A stretch of 64,000 nucleotides of DNA from Bryobacteraceae bacterium (GTDB lineage Bacteria > Acidobacteriota > Terriglobia > Bryobacterales > Bryobacteraceae): assembly GCA_019752335.1 (NCBI GenBank), contig JAIEMJ010000023.1, positions 372,001 to 436,000 on the forward strand, read 5' to 3'. Made by a program: the position numbers and the translations under genes. The stretch's first letter is position 1. Every line of letters begins with the position of its first letter. Under the pieces are notes generated by a model, which was given only the letters and a program-made list of their open reading frames with translations, did not search any database and was not told where the DNA came from. Of the stretch, positions 8,554 to 18,135 are shown in pieces.

Positions 8554-10911
8554 ATGCTGCTCTCTCTTTCCATTGTCACCTGCCTGGCGCTAGCGCAAGA
8601 ACACACTCCGCAGAATGAGAAGAATCCCTTGGCGGGCAAACCCGAAGCCGTCGCCGCCGGACAGAAGCTCTTCGGACAAGCTTGCCAGTCCTGCCACGGC
8701 GGCAACGCCGCGGGCAGTGCGCGCGGACCCGCCTTGGCCACCGGCGTCTTCCGGCGCGGCGGCAAGGACGGGGAGATCTTCCTCAACATTCGCAACGGCA
8801 TCGCCGGCACGCAGATGCCGCCCTTCCCTGGCCTGACGATTGACCAGGGCTGGCAGATCGTGAGCTATCTACGCAGCCTGACGGGCGGCAAGAGCGCTGA
8901 GACCGTGGCCGGAGACGCTGTAGCCGGCAAGAGTCTGTTCTTCGGCACAGCAGGTTGCGCGGGCTGCCATGAAGTGAACGGCCGCGGCGGCATCGTGGGC
9001 CCGGACCTTTCGGCGGCGGGCGCGACGCCAGCCGAAACGCTGATGCAAAAGATCGTCGACCCCAGCCAGCGCAGCACGCCGCGCCGCCCTCGCGAAGGCA
9101 ACGCGGGCGGTACGGTGAACGTGACCCTGAAGAACGGCCAGCGCATCCGGGGCGTGAAGCGTAACGAAGATACCTACTCGCTACAGGTAACCGATTTGAC
9201 CGGCAAACTGCACTTGCTCGACAAGAGCACCATCACCGAGCGGCGCGATGAGGCCGTGTCCGTGATGCCGATGAACGCCAAGCTGTCGCCGGCGGACCGC
9301 CAGAATCTGGTGGCCTATCTGAAGTCGCTCACCGAACGCGACCTCGCCCAGACCGTGCAGGCACCCAGCGTCCCGGGCGGGTTGAGCTACGAGCGCATTC
9401 GCAACGCGGCCAGCGAACCCCAGAATTGGCTTACCTACTGGGGCGACTACTCCGGCAAGCACTTCACGTCGCTGGACCAATTGACCACGACGAATGTGAA
9501 GCAACTCCAGAGCCGCTGGGCCGTGCAAATGCCCGGCGACTCGGTCCTGCAATCCACCCCCATCGTCATCGACGGCATCATGTACACGGCTGGCATGCCC
9601 GGGCAGGTCTTCGCGCTCGACGCGCGCACGGGTCTCACCATCTGGAAGTATCAGCGCCCGCAGAAGAAGGTGAACACCTTCGAGAGCAATCGCTTCAACC
9701 GCGGCGTGGCCGTGTTGGGCAATCGCGTCTTCTTCGGCACGCTGGACGCGGCGCTGGTCGCGCTGGACGCGCGCACCGGGCGTCCGCTGTGGGAGACGCA
9801 AGTGGCCGACACGATGGAGGGCTACAGCATTACGGTGTCGCCGCTGGCGGTGAAGGACAAGATCGTGGTGGGCGTCGCGGGTGGCGAGCACGGCATCCGC
9901 GGCTTCCTCGATGCCTATGACGCCGCCACCGGCAAGCGCGTTTGGCGCTTCCATACCGTGCCCGGCCCGGGCGAGTTCGGACATGAGACGTGGAAGGGCG
10001 ACAGTTGGAAACTCGGCGGCGCGCCCACCTGGCTCACCGGCAGCTACGACCCTGAACTCGACACGCTCTATTGGGCCACCGGCAACCCCGGACCCGACAT
10101 GGATGGCGAAATCCGGAAGGGCGACAATCTCTTCTCCTGCAGCGTGGTCGCGCTGGACCTGGCCACCGGCAAGCGTAAGTGGCACTACCAATTCACGCCC
10201 AACGACAGCCACGACTGGGACGCCAACCAGGACCTCGTCCTGGCCGACCGCGTCATCGACGGCCAGCCGCGCAAACTGCTGCTGCAAGCGAATCGCAATG
10301 GCTTCTACTACGTGCTGGACCGCACCAACGGCAAGCTGCTGCTCGGCAAGAGCTATGTCCGGCAGACCTGGAACGCGGGCTTCGAAGCCGATGGCCGCCC
10401 CAAGGTAATTCCGGATTCTGACTCCACGCCCGAGGGCCGCGTCGTCTTTCCGACGCTAGTCGGCGGGACGAATTGGCAGAGCCCGTCCTACGACGCGAAC
10501 GCCGGCCTGCTCTACGTGATGTACAACGACGGAGCGCAGCGGTTCATTCGCGAGAAAGGCACCTACGAGCCTGGCAAGGCCTATTGGGGCGGCCGCGCGA
10601 TGCCGGCCGGCGATCCGCCGATTCCCGGCATTAAGGCCATCGACGTCGCCACTGGGCTGCCCAAATGGGACTACAAGCTGTCGCAAGGCAGTCTCGGCGC
10701 GGGCATCCTGGCGACCTCCACGGGCATTCTGTTCTCCGGCACCGCCGAAGGAAATCTGATCGCGCTCGAAAGCCGCACCGGCAAATTCCTGTGGCGGACG
10801 CAGACCGGGGCAGCGATTCTGTCGTCGCCGATTAGCTACTCGGTGGACGGGAAGCAGTACGTGGCGGTGTCGGCCGGTCAAGTGCTCTACAGCTACGCGC
10901 TGCCGGACTAG
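8554..10911 (+). CDS. Secreted PQQ-dependent dehydrogenase with two N-terminal cytochrome c domains
   Basis: 785 residues. A short signal-like N terminus (MLLSLSIVTCLALAQ) is followed by a first haem c site CQSCH (44-48) with GTQMPPF as likely axial Met, and a second site CAGCH (135-139). Then comes an eight-bladed quinoprotein propeller with repeated ALDARTG and DAATGK blade ends. TPNDSHDWDANQ contains the expected catalytic Asp, and GGTNWQSPSYD is typical of alcohol-dehydrogenase-type quinoproteins. It should oxidise an alcohol or sugar in the periplasm and pass electrons through its own haems; the substrate cannot be told. AGGAG abuts the ATG with no spacer, which is odd, and a stop codon just upstream rules out an earlier start. 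No PQQ synthesis genes are in the window. Confidence 0.92.
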   Translation: MLLSLSIVTCLALAQEHTPQNEKNPLAGKPEAVAAGQKLFGQACQSCHGGNAAGSARGPALATGVFRRGGKDGEIFLNIRNGIAGTQMPPFPGLTIDQGWQIVSYLRSLTGGKSAETVAGDAVAGKSLFFGTAGCAGCHEVNGRGGIVGPDLSAAGATPAETLMQKIVDPSQRSTPRRPREGNAGGTVNVTLKNGQRIRGVKRNEDTYSLQVTDLTGKLHLLDKSTITERRDEAVSVMPMNAKLSPADRQNLVAYLKSLTERDLAQTVQAPSVPGGLSYERIRNAASEPQNWLTYWGDYSGKHFTSLDQLTTTNVKQLQSRWAVQMPGDSVLQSTPIVIDGIMYTAGMPGQVFALDARTGLTIWKYQRPQKKVNTFESNRFNRGVAVLGNRVFFGTLDAALVALDARTGRPLWETQVADTMEGYSITVSPLAVKDKIVVGVAGGEHGIRGFLDAYDAATGKRVWRFHTVPGPGEFGHETWKGDSWKLGGAPTWLTGSYDPELDTLYWATGNPGPDMDGEIRKGDNLFSCSVVALDLATGKRKWHYQFTPNDSHDWDANQDLVLADRVIDGQPRKLLLQANRNGFYYVLDRTNGKLLLGKSYVRQTWNAGFEADGRPKVIPDSDSTPEGRVVFPTLVGGTNWQSPSYDANAGLLYVMYNDGAQRFIREKGTYEPGKAYWGGRAMPAGDPPIPGIKAIDVATGLPKWDYKLSQGSLGAGILATSTGILFSGTAEGNLIALESRTGKFLWRTQTGAAILSSPISYSVDGKQYVAVSAGQVLYSYALPD

Positions 10912-10915
10912 CAAC

Positions 10916-11104
10916 TCAGAGCAGCGACAAATCGAGAAACCCGGCCCACGGAGTAGGCCCAGGCTCGCAGACTCGGGCTCGCGCCGGGCGGCCGAATTCG
11001 CGCTGGAAGTCTCGCTCCACTCGTTCAATGGCGAGCCGGAGCCGGATTTCGGCCTCAAGTTCGAACTGCTTCAGCGGGTCAATCCCGCCGGCGCGCGGCG
11101 TCAT
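10916..11104 (-). CDS. Small hypothetical protein, helical and charged
   Basis: 62 residues, convergent with the quinoprotein gene (4 bp between stops). The middle (LKQFELEAEIRLRLAIERV and onward) reads as an amphipathic, possibly coiled-coil helix, and the composition is not that of a typical antisense shadow. No ribosome-binding site or family was recognised. The 227 bp between it and the next gene hold nothing I could identify. Confidence 0.4.
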   Translation of the reverse strand: MTPRAGGIDPLKQFELEAEIRLRLAIERVERDFQREFGRPARARVCEPGPTPWAGFLDLSLL

Positions 11105-11331
11105 GGACCTTCAGTGTAAACAGTCCTACGCCATTTTGGCTACATGTTCGCGCGTTAGCCAGTACTAGTTGGCGGGCCAAGAGTACTAGCGTCGGCGGCA
11201 ATGGTTCATCCTGGGTCTCGTTTGCACCGTCCCACGACAGAGACATAACACTGGCCTCTCATCAGCAAAGCCAGACGCGGCATGCTCTGGCGGGCCCGAG
11301 TCCCCCTGGGCCATAGCGGCGAAAGCGCGGC

Positions 11332-12123
11332 CTATGGACGATGCGCGTGATAGTAGTCTTCCGACCGTTGGAAGAACTTCTGGGTCATCGCCAGTTGATG
11401 ACTCCATGCGGGATCTTTATCGAGACCCTTGAAGGCGACCCAAGCATTCAACATCTCGAAAGGTGTCGCTTCGGTGGATTCTGGATTCGGCTGGAACAGA
11501 GTGGGTGGTGGTTCGCCGAAACGGTATGAGACCAGGTCCAGATTGGACGTGGATTGATTGTCGGCGTAGAACTGCCTCCGCCGGACTTCAACGCACGCCA
11601 GAGCGGGTGCGCGCCATGAAGTCAGGCCGGTTCGGTTGAAGGCGAGCTTGTAGGTCTGCAATCCACCAATCACCTCCTCCGCAATCGACGAAGGCGCGAG
11701 TGCAGGTGGGTCGCCTCCGGCGATCGAGCCGGCACAACTCTTAGCCGGATCAGGCTTCGCGGTTCGTTCGGTAGCGTAATCTCCGGGAGTCATTCTCACG
11801 GTCCGCTTGAGTTTCACGGCGGGGTACTCGACAATCGAGATCCGGTCGGGCGTCTTGATTTTGACCTCGTGCATCCGAAGACCTACGAGTTGTCTCAGTT
11901 CTGCGCGTGAAGCCCCGGCGGCGTTCCTCGCGAGACTGGCCCGCTGAGATTCAACGGTCTCCGCCCCCGGATTGCTGAGGGTTTCTACGGTTTCGACAAA
12001 GAACGGCTCGGCACCCTGAGCGCCTCGCATACGTCGACGGCTTTCCGGCTGCGGGAGCACCAAAAAGAATGCGGCGGACGCTACCAGGATCGCGGCGATG
12101 AACAAGACGATTTTCCCCTTCAT
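11332..12123 (-). CDS. Hypothetical exported or membrane-anchored protein
   Basis: 263 residues. Residues 1-24 (MKGKIVLFIAAILVASAAFF) form a signal peptide or N-terminal anchor with no lipobox. The rest is soluble with no motif I recognise: a mixed central beta-rich part with VKLKRTVRMTPGDYATE, two cysteines that could pair (about 129 and 177), and a C-terminal TQKFFQRSEDYYHAHRP. The NHL-repeat gene lies upstream in the same direction with a 21 bp gap, so the two may be co-transcribed. AGGAG abuts the ATG directly. Confidence 0.6.
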   Translation of the reverse strand: MKGKIVLFIAAILVASAAFFLVLPQPESRRRMRGAQGAEPFFVETVETLSNPGAETVESQRASLARNAAGASRAELRQLVGLRMHEVKIKTPDRISIVEYPAVKLKRTVRMTPGDYATERTAKPDPAKSCAGSIAGGDPPALAPSSIAEEVIGGLQTYKLAFNRTGLTSWRAPALACVEVRRRQFYADNQSTSNLDLVSYRFGEPPPTLFQPNPESTEATPFEMLNAWVAFKGLDKDPAWSHQLAMTQKFFQRSEDYYHAHRP

Positions 12124-12144
12124 CTCCTTGCGCCCTTGATTCTA

Positions 12145-13014
12145 TCACCGCAACACATAAACATGGTTCGGACGCGCGCCGGATAGCACCTGACCGCGGA
12201 CGACGTTGATCCCGTGATGGCCGTGGGCGCTTTCGATGTGGCCCAGAATGGCGCCGTTGCGGCGGTCCAGTTTGAGGATCCAGCCGTCGGCGGACGTCGG
12301 GTCGCTGCGCCGCTGCGTGCCGATCCAGATGGCGCCCGCGTACGCCGTGACGGAGGTCACCATGCCCAGGCCGGTCCACTCGCCGAGGTACTTGCCGGAG
12401 AGGTCAAACCGCTGTAGACGGCCGTTCTTGCGGTCCGCGACGTAGACGATCCCGCGATCAATCGCAATGCCGTGGGGCTGCTCGAACTCGCCCGGGCCGT
12501 GGCCAGGCTTACCCCACTCGCGGAGCTTCTCGCCTTTGGCCGAGTAGACCACGATACGCGCGTTGCCGTATCCGTCCGAGACATACACGTCGCCGTTCGG
12601 CGCGAAGGCGACGTCCGTGGCGCCATTGAAATTGCTGCCGTTCTTGGGCTGTCCACCCACCTCAATGGTGAGAAGCTTCTCCCCGGTGGGTGAGAACTTG
12701 TTGACCTGAGAGATCGACGCGTCCACCGTCCACACGTTGCCGCGCGGGTCGATCCGAATGCTGTGCGGAATCGCATAGGCGCCCTTACCCCAGGCGCGCA
12801 GCACCTGGCCTTGCGCATTCACGACGACCACGGGATCGAGCTGCTCCTCGCGCTGGAGGACGTAAATTTGCCCCGCGGAGTCCATGGTGACGGAAGACGG
12901 GAAGCCGAGACCGGGTACTTGGGGGCGCAGTTCGGTGCGCGTGAAGGGAAGCTTGGGCGAGGCGGCGACGCGAGCGGCTTCGTCTTGCAGTAACAACAGT
13001 GCGATCCAGAGCAT
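12145..13014 (-). CDS. Exported NHL-repeat beta-propeller protein
   Basis: 289 residues from the ATG at 13014, which gives the signal-like MLWIALLLLQDEAARVAASP; the frame is open to 13200 but would then overlap the alaS start. Successive NHL blades can be read: GLGFPSSVTMDSAGQIYVLQ, AIPHSIRIDPRGNVWTVD, GATDVAFAPNGDVYVSDGYGNARI, FEQPHGIAIDRGIVYVADRKN. The family includes peptidyl-glycine lyase-like domains and scaffolds, and the role here is unknown. The start is divergent from alaS with a 43 bp gap. Confidence 0.8.
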   Translation of the reverse strand: MLWIALLLLQDEAARVAASPKLPFTRTELRPQVPGLGFPSSVTMDSAGQIYVLQREEQLDPVVVVNAQGQVLRAWGKGAYAIPHSIRIDPRGNVWTVDASISQVNKFSPTGEKLLTIEVGGQPKNGSNFNGATDVAFAPNGDVYVSDGYGNARIVVYSAKGEKLREWGKPGHGPGEFEQPHGIAIDRGIVYVADRKNGRLQRFDLSGKYLGEWTGLGMVTSVTAYAGAIWIGTQRRSDPTSADGWILKLDRRNGAILGHIESAHGHHGINVVRGQVLSGARPNHVYVLR

Positions 13015-13057
13015 GGCCGAGAGTGTATCAAGCATTTGCGACAATAGTAGATTCCAC

Positions 13058-15613
13058 ATGACTGGCCACGAAATCCGCCAAACCTTTCTCGACTTCTTCG
13101 CCGCGCGCGGCCATCGCCCCGTGCGCTCCTCCTCGCTGGTGCCCCACGAGGACCCCACGTTGCTGTTTACCAACGCCGGGATGAACCAATTCAAGGACAT
13201 TTTCCTGGGCCAGGAGAAGCGCGACTACTCGCGGGCCACCACCGCGCAGAAGTGCGTCCGCGCCGGCGGCAAGCACAATGACCTCGAAAACGTCGGCTAC
13301 ACGCGGCGCCATCACACCTTCTTCGAAATGATGGGCAACTTCAGCTTCGGCGATTACTTCAAGGCCGAAGCCATTGAATTCGCCTGGGACCTCGTGACGA
13401 AGACCTTCGCTCTGCCCAAGGACAAGCTCTACGTCACCGTCTTCCGCGAGGACGACGAAGCCGAAGAGCTTTGGCAGAAGGTGGCCGGCGTCCCGAAGAG
13501 CCGCATCTTCCGCCTCGATGAAAAGGACAACTTCTGGCAGATGGGCGACACCGGCCCCTGCGGTCCTTGCTCCGAAATTCATTATGACCTGGGCCTGGAA
13601 AACGCCGCGCCCGGCCACGAGCACGAAGCCTTTCCGCTGGACGGCGGCGGCCGCTTTGTCGAAATCTGGAACCTGGTCTTCATGCAGTATGACCGCTCTT
13701 CAGCCGGCGTCCTCACGCCCTTGCCGCGGCCGTCAATCGATACCGGCCTGGGCCTGGAGCGCGTTGCGGCGATTTTGCAAGGCAAGGTCTCGAATTACGA
13801 GTGCGACTTGCTCGAGCCCATTCGCGGCCGCGCCGCCGAGCTATTCCCCCGCGGCAAGCAAGTGAAGTCGGCCACCTTGAATATCTGCGCCGACCACGCC
13901 CGAGCCTCGGCGTTTCTGATTCATGATGGCGTCGTGCCGGCCAATGAAGGCCGCGGCTACGTGTTGCGTAAGATCATGCGCCGCGCCATGCGCCACGCCC
14001 GCATGGAAGGCCTTACCGATCCGTTCCTGCATCAACTTACCGCCTTCGTAGCGGACTTCATGAAGCCCGCCTATCCCGAGTTACTCGAAAGCGCCGAGCG
14101 CGTGTCGCGCATGGTGCGCGAAGAAGAGTTGCGCTACGCCTCCACGTTCCTGGTGGCCGAGCGTATCTTCCACGACGAAGCCAAAGCCGCCCAGGGCGGC
14201 GTGATTCCGGGTCCGGCGGCATTCAAGCTCTACGACACCTATGGCCTGGCGCTCGACGAGCAACAGGACATGGCGCGCGACCTCAATCTGACGATTGATA
14301 CGGACGGCTTCCAGTCCGCCATGGAGGACCAACGCACGCGGGCGCGCGCCTCCTGGAAGGGCGCCGATAAAGCCGCGGTAAATCCGGCCTTGCAGCCCGT
14401 CAAGGATACGCACGGCGAGACGAAGTTTCTGGCCTACGACCATACCGAAGCCACGGGCCAGGTGCTCTATGCGAGCGAGACCGAACTCGTGCTCGACCAG
14501 ACGCCCTTCTACGCCGACTCCGGCGGTCAAGTGGGCGACCACGGCCTCTTGTTCGACCCCGAAACGGGCGACAAAGTCGCCGAAGTCACCGGCACAGTTT
14601 ACGGCCTGCCGAAGCTGATCGTTCACAAAGTGAAGTGGCTGCAGCCGCTCGGCGAGCGCAAGCACTTACTCGCCAAAATCGACACGGAACGCCGCGCCGC
14701 CACGCGCCGCAATCATACTTCGACGCACTTACTCCAGGCCGCCTTACAGAACGTCCTCGGCAAACACATCAAGCAGGCTGGCAGCGTGGTGGACCCCACC
14801 CGCCTGCGCTTCGACTTTACCCATTACGCCGGCCTCAGCCCCGAGGAGCGCGCCTCCGTCGAACGCATCATCAACGAGCACATCGTCCAGAACACGGAAG
14901 TTACCACCACCGTAATGGACATTGATACGGCGCTCAAAACTGGCGCCATGGCTCTCTTCGGTGAGAAATACGGCGATAGTGTCCGCGTCGTGGACATTCC
15001 CGGCTTCAGCCGCGAACTCTGCGGCGGCACCCACGTTTCCCGCACCGGCGATATCGGCGTCGCGCGCATTGTTTATGAAGGTTCGATCTCGGCCGGCGTA
15101 CGGCGCATTGAGGCGGTTACCGGCCCCGAGGCAGTGATCCACGCGCTCGAAGCGAACACCGCTGAGTTGAAAGCCGAACTCGACAAAACCAAGGAAGCGC
15201 AGAAGCTACTGGAGCGGCAGGTAGCGCAGATGAAGGAGCAACTGGCGCATGCGAAGTCCGGCTCGCTCGAAGGCGAAGCCCGCGAAATCAATGGCGTGAA
15301 GGTACTCGCCGCCCGAGCCGACGGCCTGGATCGCGCACAGTTGCGCAACTTGGTCGACGCGCTGCGCAGTAAGTGGCCCTCCGCCGTCATCGTCCTCGCG
15401 TCGGCCGATGGCGGGCAGATCTCCATCGTCACCGGCGTCACGAAGGACCTCACCAGCAAGGTACACGCCGGCAAGTTGCTCGGCACCGTAGCCCAAGCCG
15501 TCGGCGGCAAAGGCGGCGGACGCCCGGACCTGGCCGAAGGCGGCGGCAACAACGTCGAGGCGTTGGCCGGAGCGTTGGAGCAGGTTTACACCAGCGTCGG
15601 CGCGAGCCTGTAG
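13058..15613 (+). CDS. alaS: Alanyl-tRNA synthetase
   Basis: Class II synthetase that charges tRNA-Ala, 851 residues. The start is the ATG at 13058 (MTGHEIRQTFLDFFAARGH); the frame is open upstream but that part is antisense to the NHL gene. The catalytic domain has LFTNAGMNQFKDIFLG, HHTFFEMMGNFSFGDYFK and GDTGPCGPCSEIHYD. The editing domain has the zinc ligands HTSTH (His553, His557) and CGGTH (Cys655). A coiled coil (about 700-740) leads to the C-Ala domain with GGKGGGRPDLAEGGG. All domains of a full-length enzyme are present. The next gene starts on the base after its stop. Confidence 0.97.
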   Translation: MTGHEIRQTFLDFFAARGHRPVRSSSLVPHEDPTLLFTNAGMNQFKDIFLGQEKRDYSRATTAQKCVRAGGKHNDLENVGYTRRHHTFFEMMGNFSFGDYFKAEAIEFAWDLVTKTFALPKDKLYVTVFREDDEAEELWQKVAGVPKSRIFRLDEKDNFWQMGDTGPCGPCSEIHYDLGLENAAPGHEHEAFPLDGGGRFVEIWNLVFMQYDRSSAGVLTPLPRPSIDTGLGLERVAAILQGKVSNYECDLLEPIRGRAAELFPRGKQVKSATLNICADHARASAFLIHDGVVPANEGRGYVLRKIMRRAMRHARMEGLTDPFLHQLTAFVADFMKPAYPELLESAERVSRMVREEELRYASTFLVAERIFHDEAKAAQGGVIPGPAAFKLYDTYGLALDEQQDMARDLNLTIDTDGFQSAMEDQRTRARASWKGADKAAVNPALQPVKDTHGETKFLAYDHTEATGQVLYASETELVLDQTPFYADSGGQVGDHGLLFDPETGDKVAEVTGTVYGLPKLIVHKVKWLQPLGERKHLLAKIDTERRAATRRNHTSTHLLQAALQNVLGKHIKQAGSVVDPTRLRFDFTHYAGLSPEERASVERIINEHIVQNTEVTTTVMDIDTALKTGAMALFGEKYGDSVRVVDIPGFSRELCGGTHVSRTGDIGVARIVYEGSISAGVRRIEAVTGPEAVIHALEANTAELKAELDKTKEAQKLLERQVAQMKEQLAHAKSGSLEGEAREINGVKVLAARADGLDRAQLRNLVDALRSKWPSAVIVLASADGGQISIVTGVTKDLTSKVHAGKLLGTVAQAVGGKGGGRPDLAEGGGNNVEALAGALEQVYTSVGASL

Positions 15614-16594
15614 ATGGACTACGACGTCGTCATTGTCGGCGCCGGCCCCACCGGCCTCGCCTGCGGCATTGAGCTCCAGAAACTCGGCCTGCGCGTGGTG
15701 CTGCTCGACAAAGGCTGCGTCGTCAATTCGTTGTATCACTACCCGACCAACATGGTCTTCTTCACGACGCCCGAGTTACTCGAAATCGGCAATATCCCGA
15801 TGACGTCGTTGAACGAAAAGCCAGGGCGGACCGAGGCCCTCAAGTATTACCGGCGAGTGGCGGCCCACTACGGCCTCGACATCCGGCAGTATCAGCACGT
15901 AGATCGCGTGGACGGCGAGGACAACGCCTTCACCGTCCATGCGCACGACATCAACCAGGTGGCGGCCACTTACTCGGCGCGCAAAGTGATTCTCAGCACC
16001 GGCTTTTACGACGTCCCCAATTTACTCAACGTGCCGGGCGAGGATCTACCGAAGGTAATTCACTACTACAAGGAGCCGCATCCTTACTACAACCAGGACG
16101 TGGTGATTGTCGGCGCGAAGAATTCAGCTGCGATTGCGGCGCTGGAACTTTGGTGGTCCGGCGCGCGCGTCACCCTCGTGCATCGCGGAGCCGAGTTACA
16201 CCAGAACATCAAGTACTGGATCATGCCGAATATCGCCAACCGGATCAAGAATGGCGAGATTCCGGCTTACTTCAATACCACCGTAAAGGCGATTACGCCG
16301 GGCACCGTAGAACTGGCGACGCCCCAAGGCCCGGTGACATTGAAGAATGACTTCGTCTTCGCCATGACCGGTTACCGGCCGGACTTCGCCTTCCTGGCCC
16401 AATGCGGCGTCGCGCTGAACCCGGACACCCAGAGGCCGGACGTCAATTCCGATACACTAGAGAGCGCGAGGAAGGGGCTGTACCTCGCCGGCGTGATTGT
16501 GGCCGGCGTCCATACCTCGGAGATCTTCATTGAAAACGGCCGATTCCACGGTAACCAGATTGCCGCCGCTATCGCCTCCCAGTTGAAAGGCTAA
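15614..16594 (+). CDS. ypdA: YpdA-like FAD/NAD(P)-dependent disulfide reductase
   Basis: 326 residues. The N-terminal FAD site is VVIVGAGPTGLACGIELQ and a second dinucleotide site is VVIVGAKNSAAIAALELW. In between lie GCVVNSLYHYPTNMVFFTTPELLEIG and VIHYYKEPHPYY, characteristic of YpdA/Bdr. In Firmicutes YpdA reduces bacillithiol disulfide and has no CxxC redox pair; none is seen here either. That this organism uses bacillithiol is inference. The ATG directly follows the alaS stop with no ribosome-binding site, so translation is probably coupled. Confidence 0.85.
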   Translation: MDYDVVIVGAGPTGLACGIELQKLGLRVVLLDKGCVVNSLYHYPTNMVFFTTPELLEIGNIPMTSLNEKPGRTEALKYYRRVAAHYGLDIRQYQHVDRVDGEDNAFTVHAHDINQVAATYSARKVILSTGFYDVPNLLNVPGEDLPKVIHYYKEPHPYYNQDVVIVGAKNSAAIAALELWWSGARVTLVHRGAELHQNIKYWIMPNIANRIKNGEIPAYFNTTVKAITPGTVELATPQGPVTLKNDFVFAMTGYRPDFAFLAQCGVALNPDTQRPDVNSDTLESARKGLYLAGVIVAGVHTSEIFIENGRFHGNQIAAAIASQLKG

Positions 16595-16596
16595 CC

Positions 16597-17460
16597 ATGT
16601 TACTTCGTCGAGACTTTACCAAGCTGGCCCTGGCCGCCACTGCCGCCGCGGTACCCGCCAGCGCCAAGATTAACTCCGTCTTCGGGGGAGTCCCCCTCGG
16701 CGCGCAAAGCTACAGCTTCCGCGACCGCGATGTCGACGGCGCCGTCGCCGCCATGAAAGAGATTGGCATCGGCTATACCGAGCTCTTCAGCGGCCACGTC
16801 GAGCCCAAGGTGGAACGCGGCCCCGCCGGCCAAGCCGCATTGAAGAAGTGGCGCCTGGAAGTGAAGAAGGAAGAGATTGCCGCCATTAAGGCGAAGTTCG
16901 ACGCCGCGGGCATCAATATCTACGCCTTCAACTACTCCTTCCGCGATAGCTTCTCCGACGAAGAAATCGACAAGGGCTTCGTGATCGCCAAGTGGTTGGG
17001 CGCGAAGTACATCACCGCCAGTTCCAACGTCGCGACCGCGAAGCGTGTAGCGCCGGCGGCGGCCAAGCACAAGATGATCGTGGGCATGCACAACCATTCG
17101 CGCATCGTCCCCAACGAATTTGCCACCGCCGAGAACTTCGCCACGGCGATGAAGGAAGGCCCCTTCATCGGCATCAACCTCGACATCGGCCACTTCTGGG
17201 CGGCTAACTTCGACGCCGTGCCCTTCATGAAGGAACACCACCAGCACATCGTCACCATCCATGTGAAGGACCGGAAGAAGAATCAGGGCGACAACATGCC
17301 GTTCGGCCAGGGTGACACCCCCATCAAGGAAGTGCTGCTCCAGATGAAAGCCAACAAGTGGAAGATCCCGGCCATGATTGAGTACGAGTACAAGGGCGCC
17401 GACACGGTGGCGGAAGTGAAGAAGTGCTTTGAGTATTGCAAAGCGATCCTGACCGCCTAA
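16597..17460 (+). CDS. Tat-exported sugar-phosphate isomerase/epimerase-like TIM-barrel protein
   Basis: 287 residues. The N terminus LLRRDFTKLALAATAAAVPASA is a twin-arginine signal. The mature part is a xylose-isomerase-like TIM barrel (AP endonuclease 2 superfamily): VPLGAQSYSFRDRDVDGAVAAM, GMHNHSRIV, GINLDIGHFWAAN, HIVTIHVKDRK and MIEYEYKG place His, Asp and Glu ligands on successive strands, as in metal-dependent family members. The substrate is unknown. AAAGG lies 6 nt upstream of the start, 2 bp after the ypdA stop. A small GGCTC/GAGCC hairpin follows the stop but lacks a T run. Confidence 0.82.
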   Translation: MLLRRDFTKLALAATAAAVPASAKINSVFGGVPLGAQSYSFRDRDVDGAVAAMKEIGIGYTELFSGHVEPKVERGPAGQAALKKWRLEVKKEEIAAIKAKFDAAGINIYAFNYSFRDSFSDEEIDKGFVIAKWLGAKYITASSNVATAKRVAPAAAKHKMIVGMHNHSRIVPNEFATAENFATAMKEGPFIGINLDIGHFWAANFDAVPFMKEHHQHIVTIHVKDRKKNQGDNMPFGQGDTPIKEVLLQMKANKWKIPAMIEYEYKGADTVAEVKKCFEYCKAILTA

Positions 17461-17550
17461 GGCTCACCGGGAGCCAAAAGGGAAACGGTCCTGGCTTGCG
17501 TCTTCTCGTGGTAAGCGGCCCTCGGAAACCAGGGCCCTCGGAGGACTCCT

Positions 17551-18135
17551 ATGCCACGGACGGTGCCGCCAGAGGCGATTACGACTGGTTCGCAGCCCGG
17601 TGCGGCGACCGAAGCCGTCGCGCCTTGGTTGGCCCGCCTGGCCGAGGGGGATCTCTCGGTATACGCCGAGTTGAAGCGGTTGGCCGCAAATTACCTGCGG
17701 CATGAACGTGCCGGCCATACGCTGCAGGCGACGGCGCTGGTTCACGAAGCCTACCTTAAGCTCTCGGGACAGCGCCGGCCTCACTGGCAGGACCGGGCGC
17801 ATTTCTTCGCCATGGCCTCGCGCATCATGCGGCGCATTCTCACTGACCATGCGCGGCAGCATCGGGCGCTGAAGCGCGGGGCGGGCCAAGCGGATCTGCC
17901 GCTGGAAGAGGTCCAACTGTGCGCGGGCGACGAGAGCGTCTTGCTGCAACATCTGGACGAGGCACTCCATCGGCTCGCGAGCTTCGCGCCCCGGCAGTCC
18001 CTCGTGGTGGAACTGCGCTTCTACGGCGGCATGACGGAGCGCGAGATTGCCCATCACCTCGCCATCTGCGAACGCACGGTGAAACGCGACTGGATGATTG
18101 CCCGCGCCTGGCTCCACGGGGAATTGAACCCATGA
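17551..18135 (+). CDS. Acidobacterial-type ECF sigma factor
   Basis: 194 residues. Region 2 has VYAELKRLAANYLRHERAGHTLQATALVHEAYLKL and FFAMASRIMRRILTDHARQ, the hallmark of the TIGR02999-like group common in Solibacter. Region 4 has LVVELRFYGGMTEREIAHHL and the recognition helix around CERTVKRDWMIARAWL. A GGAGGA ribosome-binding site lies 5 nt before the ATG. It overlaps the kinase start by 4 bp (ATGA). This sigma/kinase pairing recurs in Acidobacteria, and the kinase is presumed to act in the signalling; targets are unknown. Confidence 0.92.
   Translation: MPRTVPPEAITTGSQPGAATEAVAPWLARLAEGDLSVYAELKRLAANYLRHERAGHTLQATALVHEAYLKLSGQRRPHWQDRAHFFAMASRIMRRILTDHARQHRALKRGAGQADLPLEEVQLCAGDESVLLQHLDEALHRLASFAPRQSLVVELRFYGGMTEREIAHHLAICERTVKRDWMIARAWLHGELNP

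Noticed and set aside
9181-10287. 368-codon frame antisense to the quinoprotein gene
   Set aside because: Composition is that of a GC-driven shadow, with no start signal and no motif.
17461-17480. Terminator after the TIM-barrel gene
   Set aside because: The GGCTC/GAGCC stem is only 5 bp and lacks a T run.
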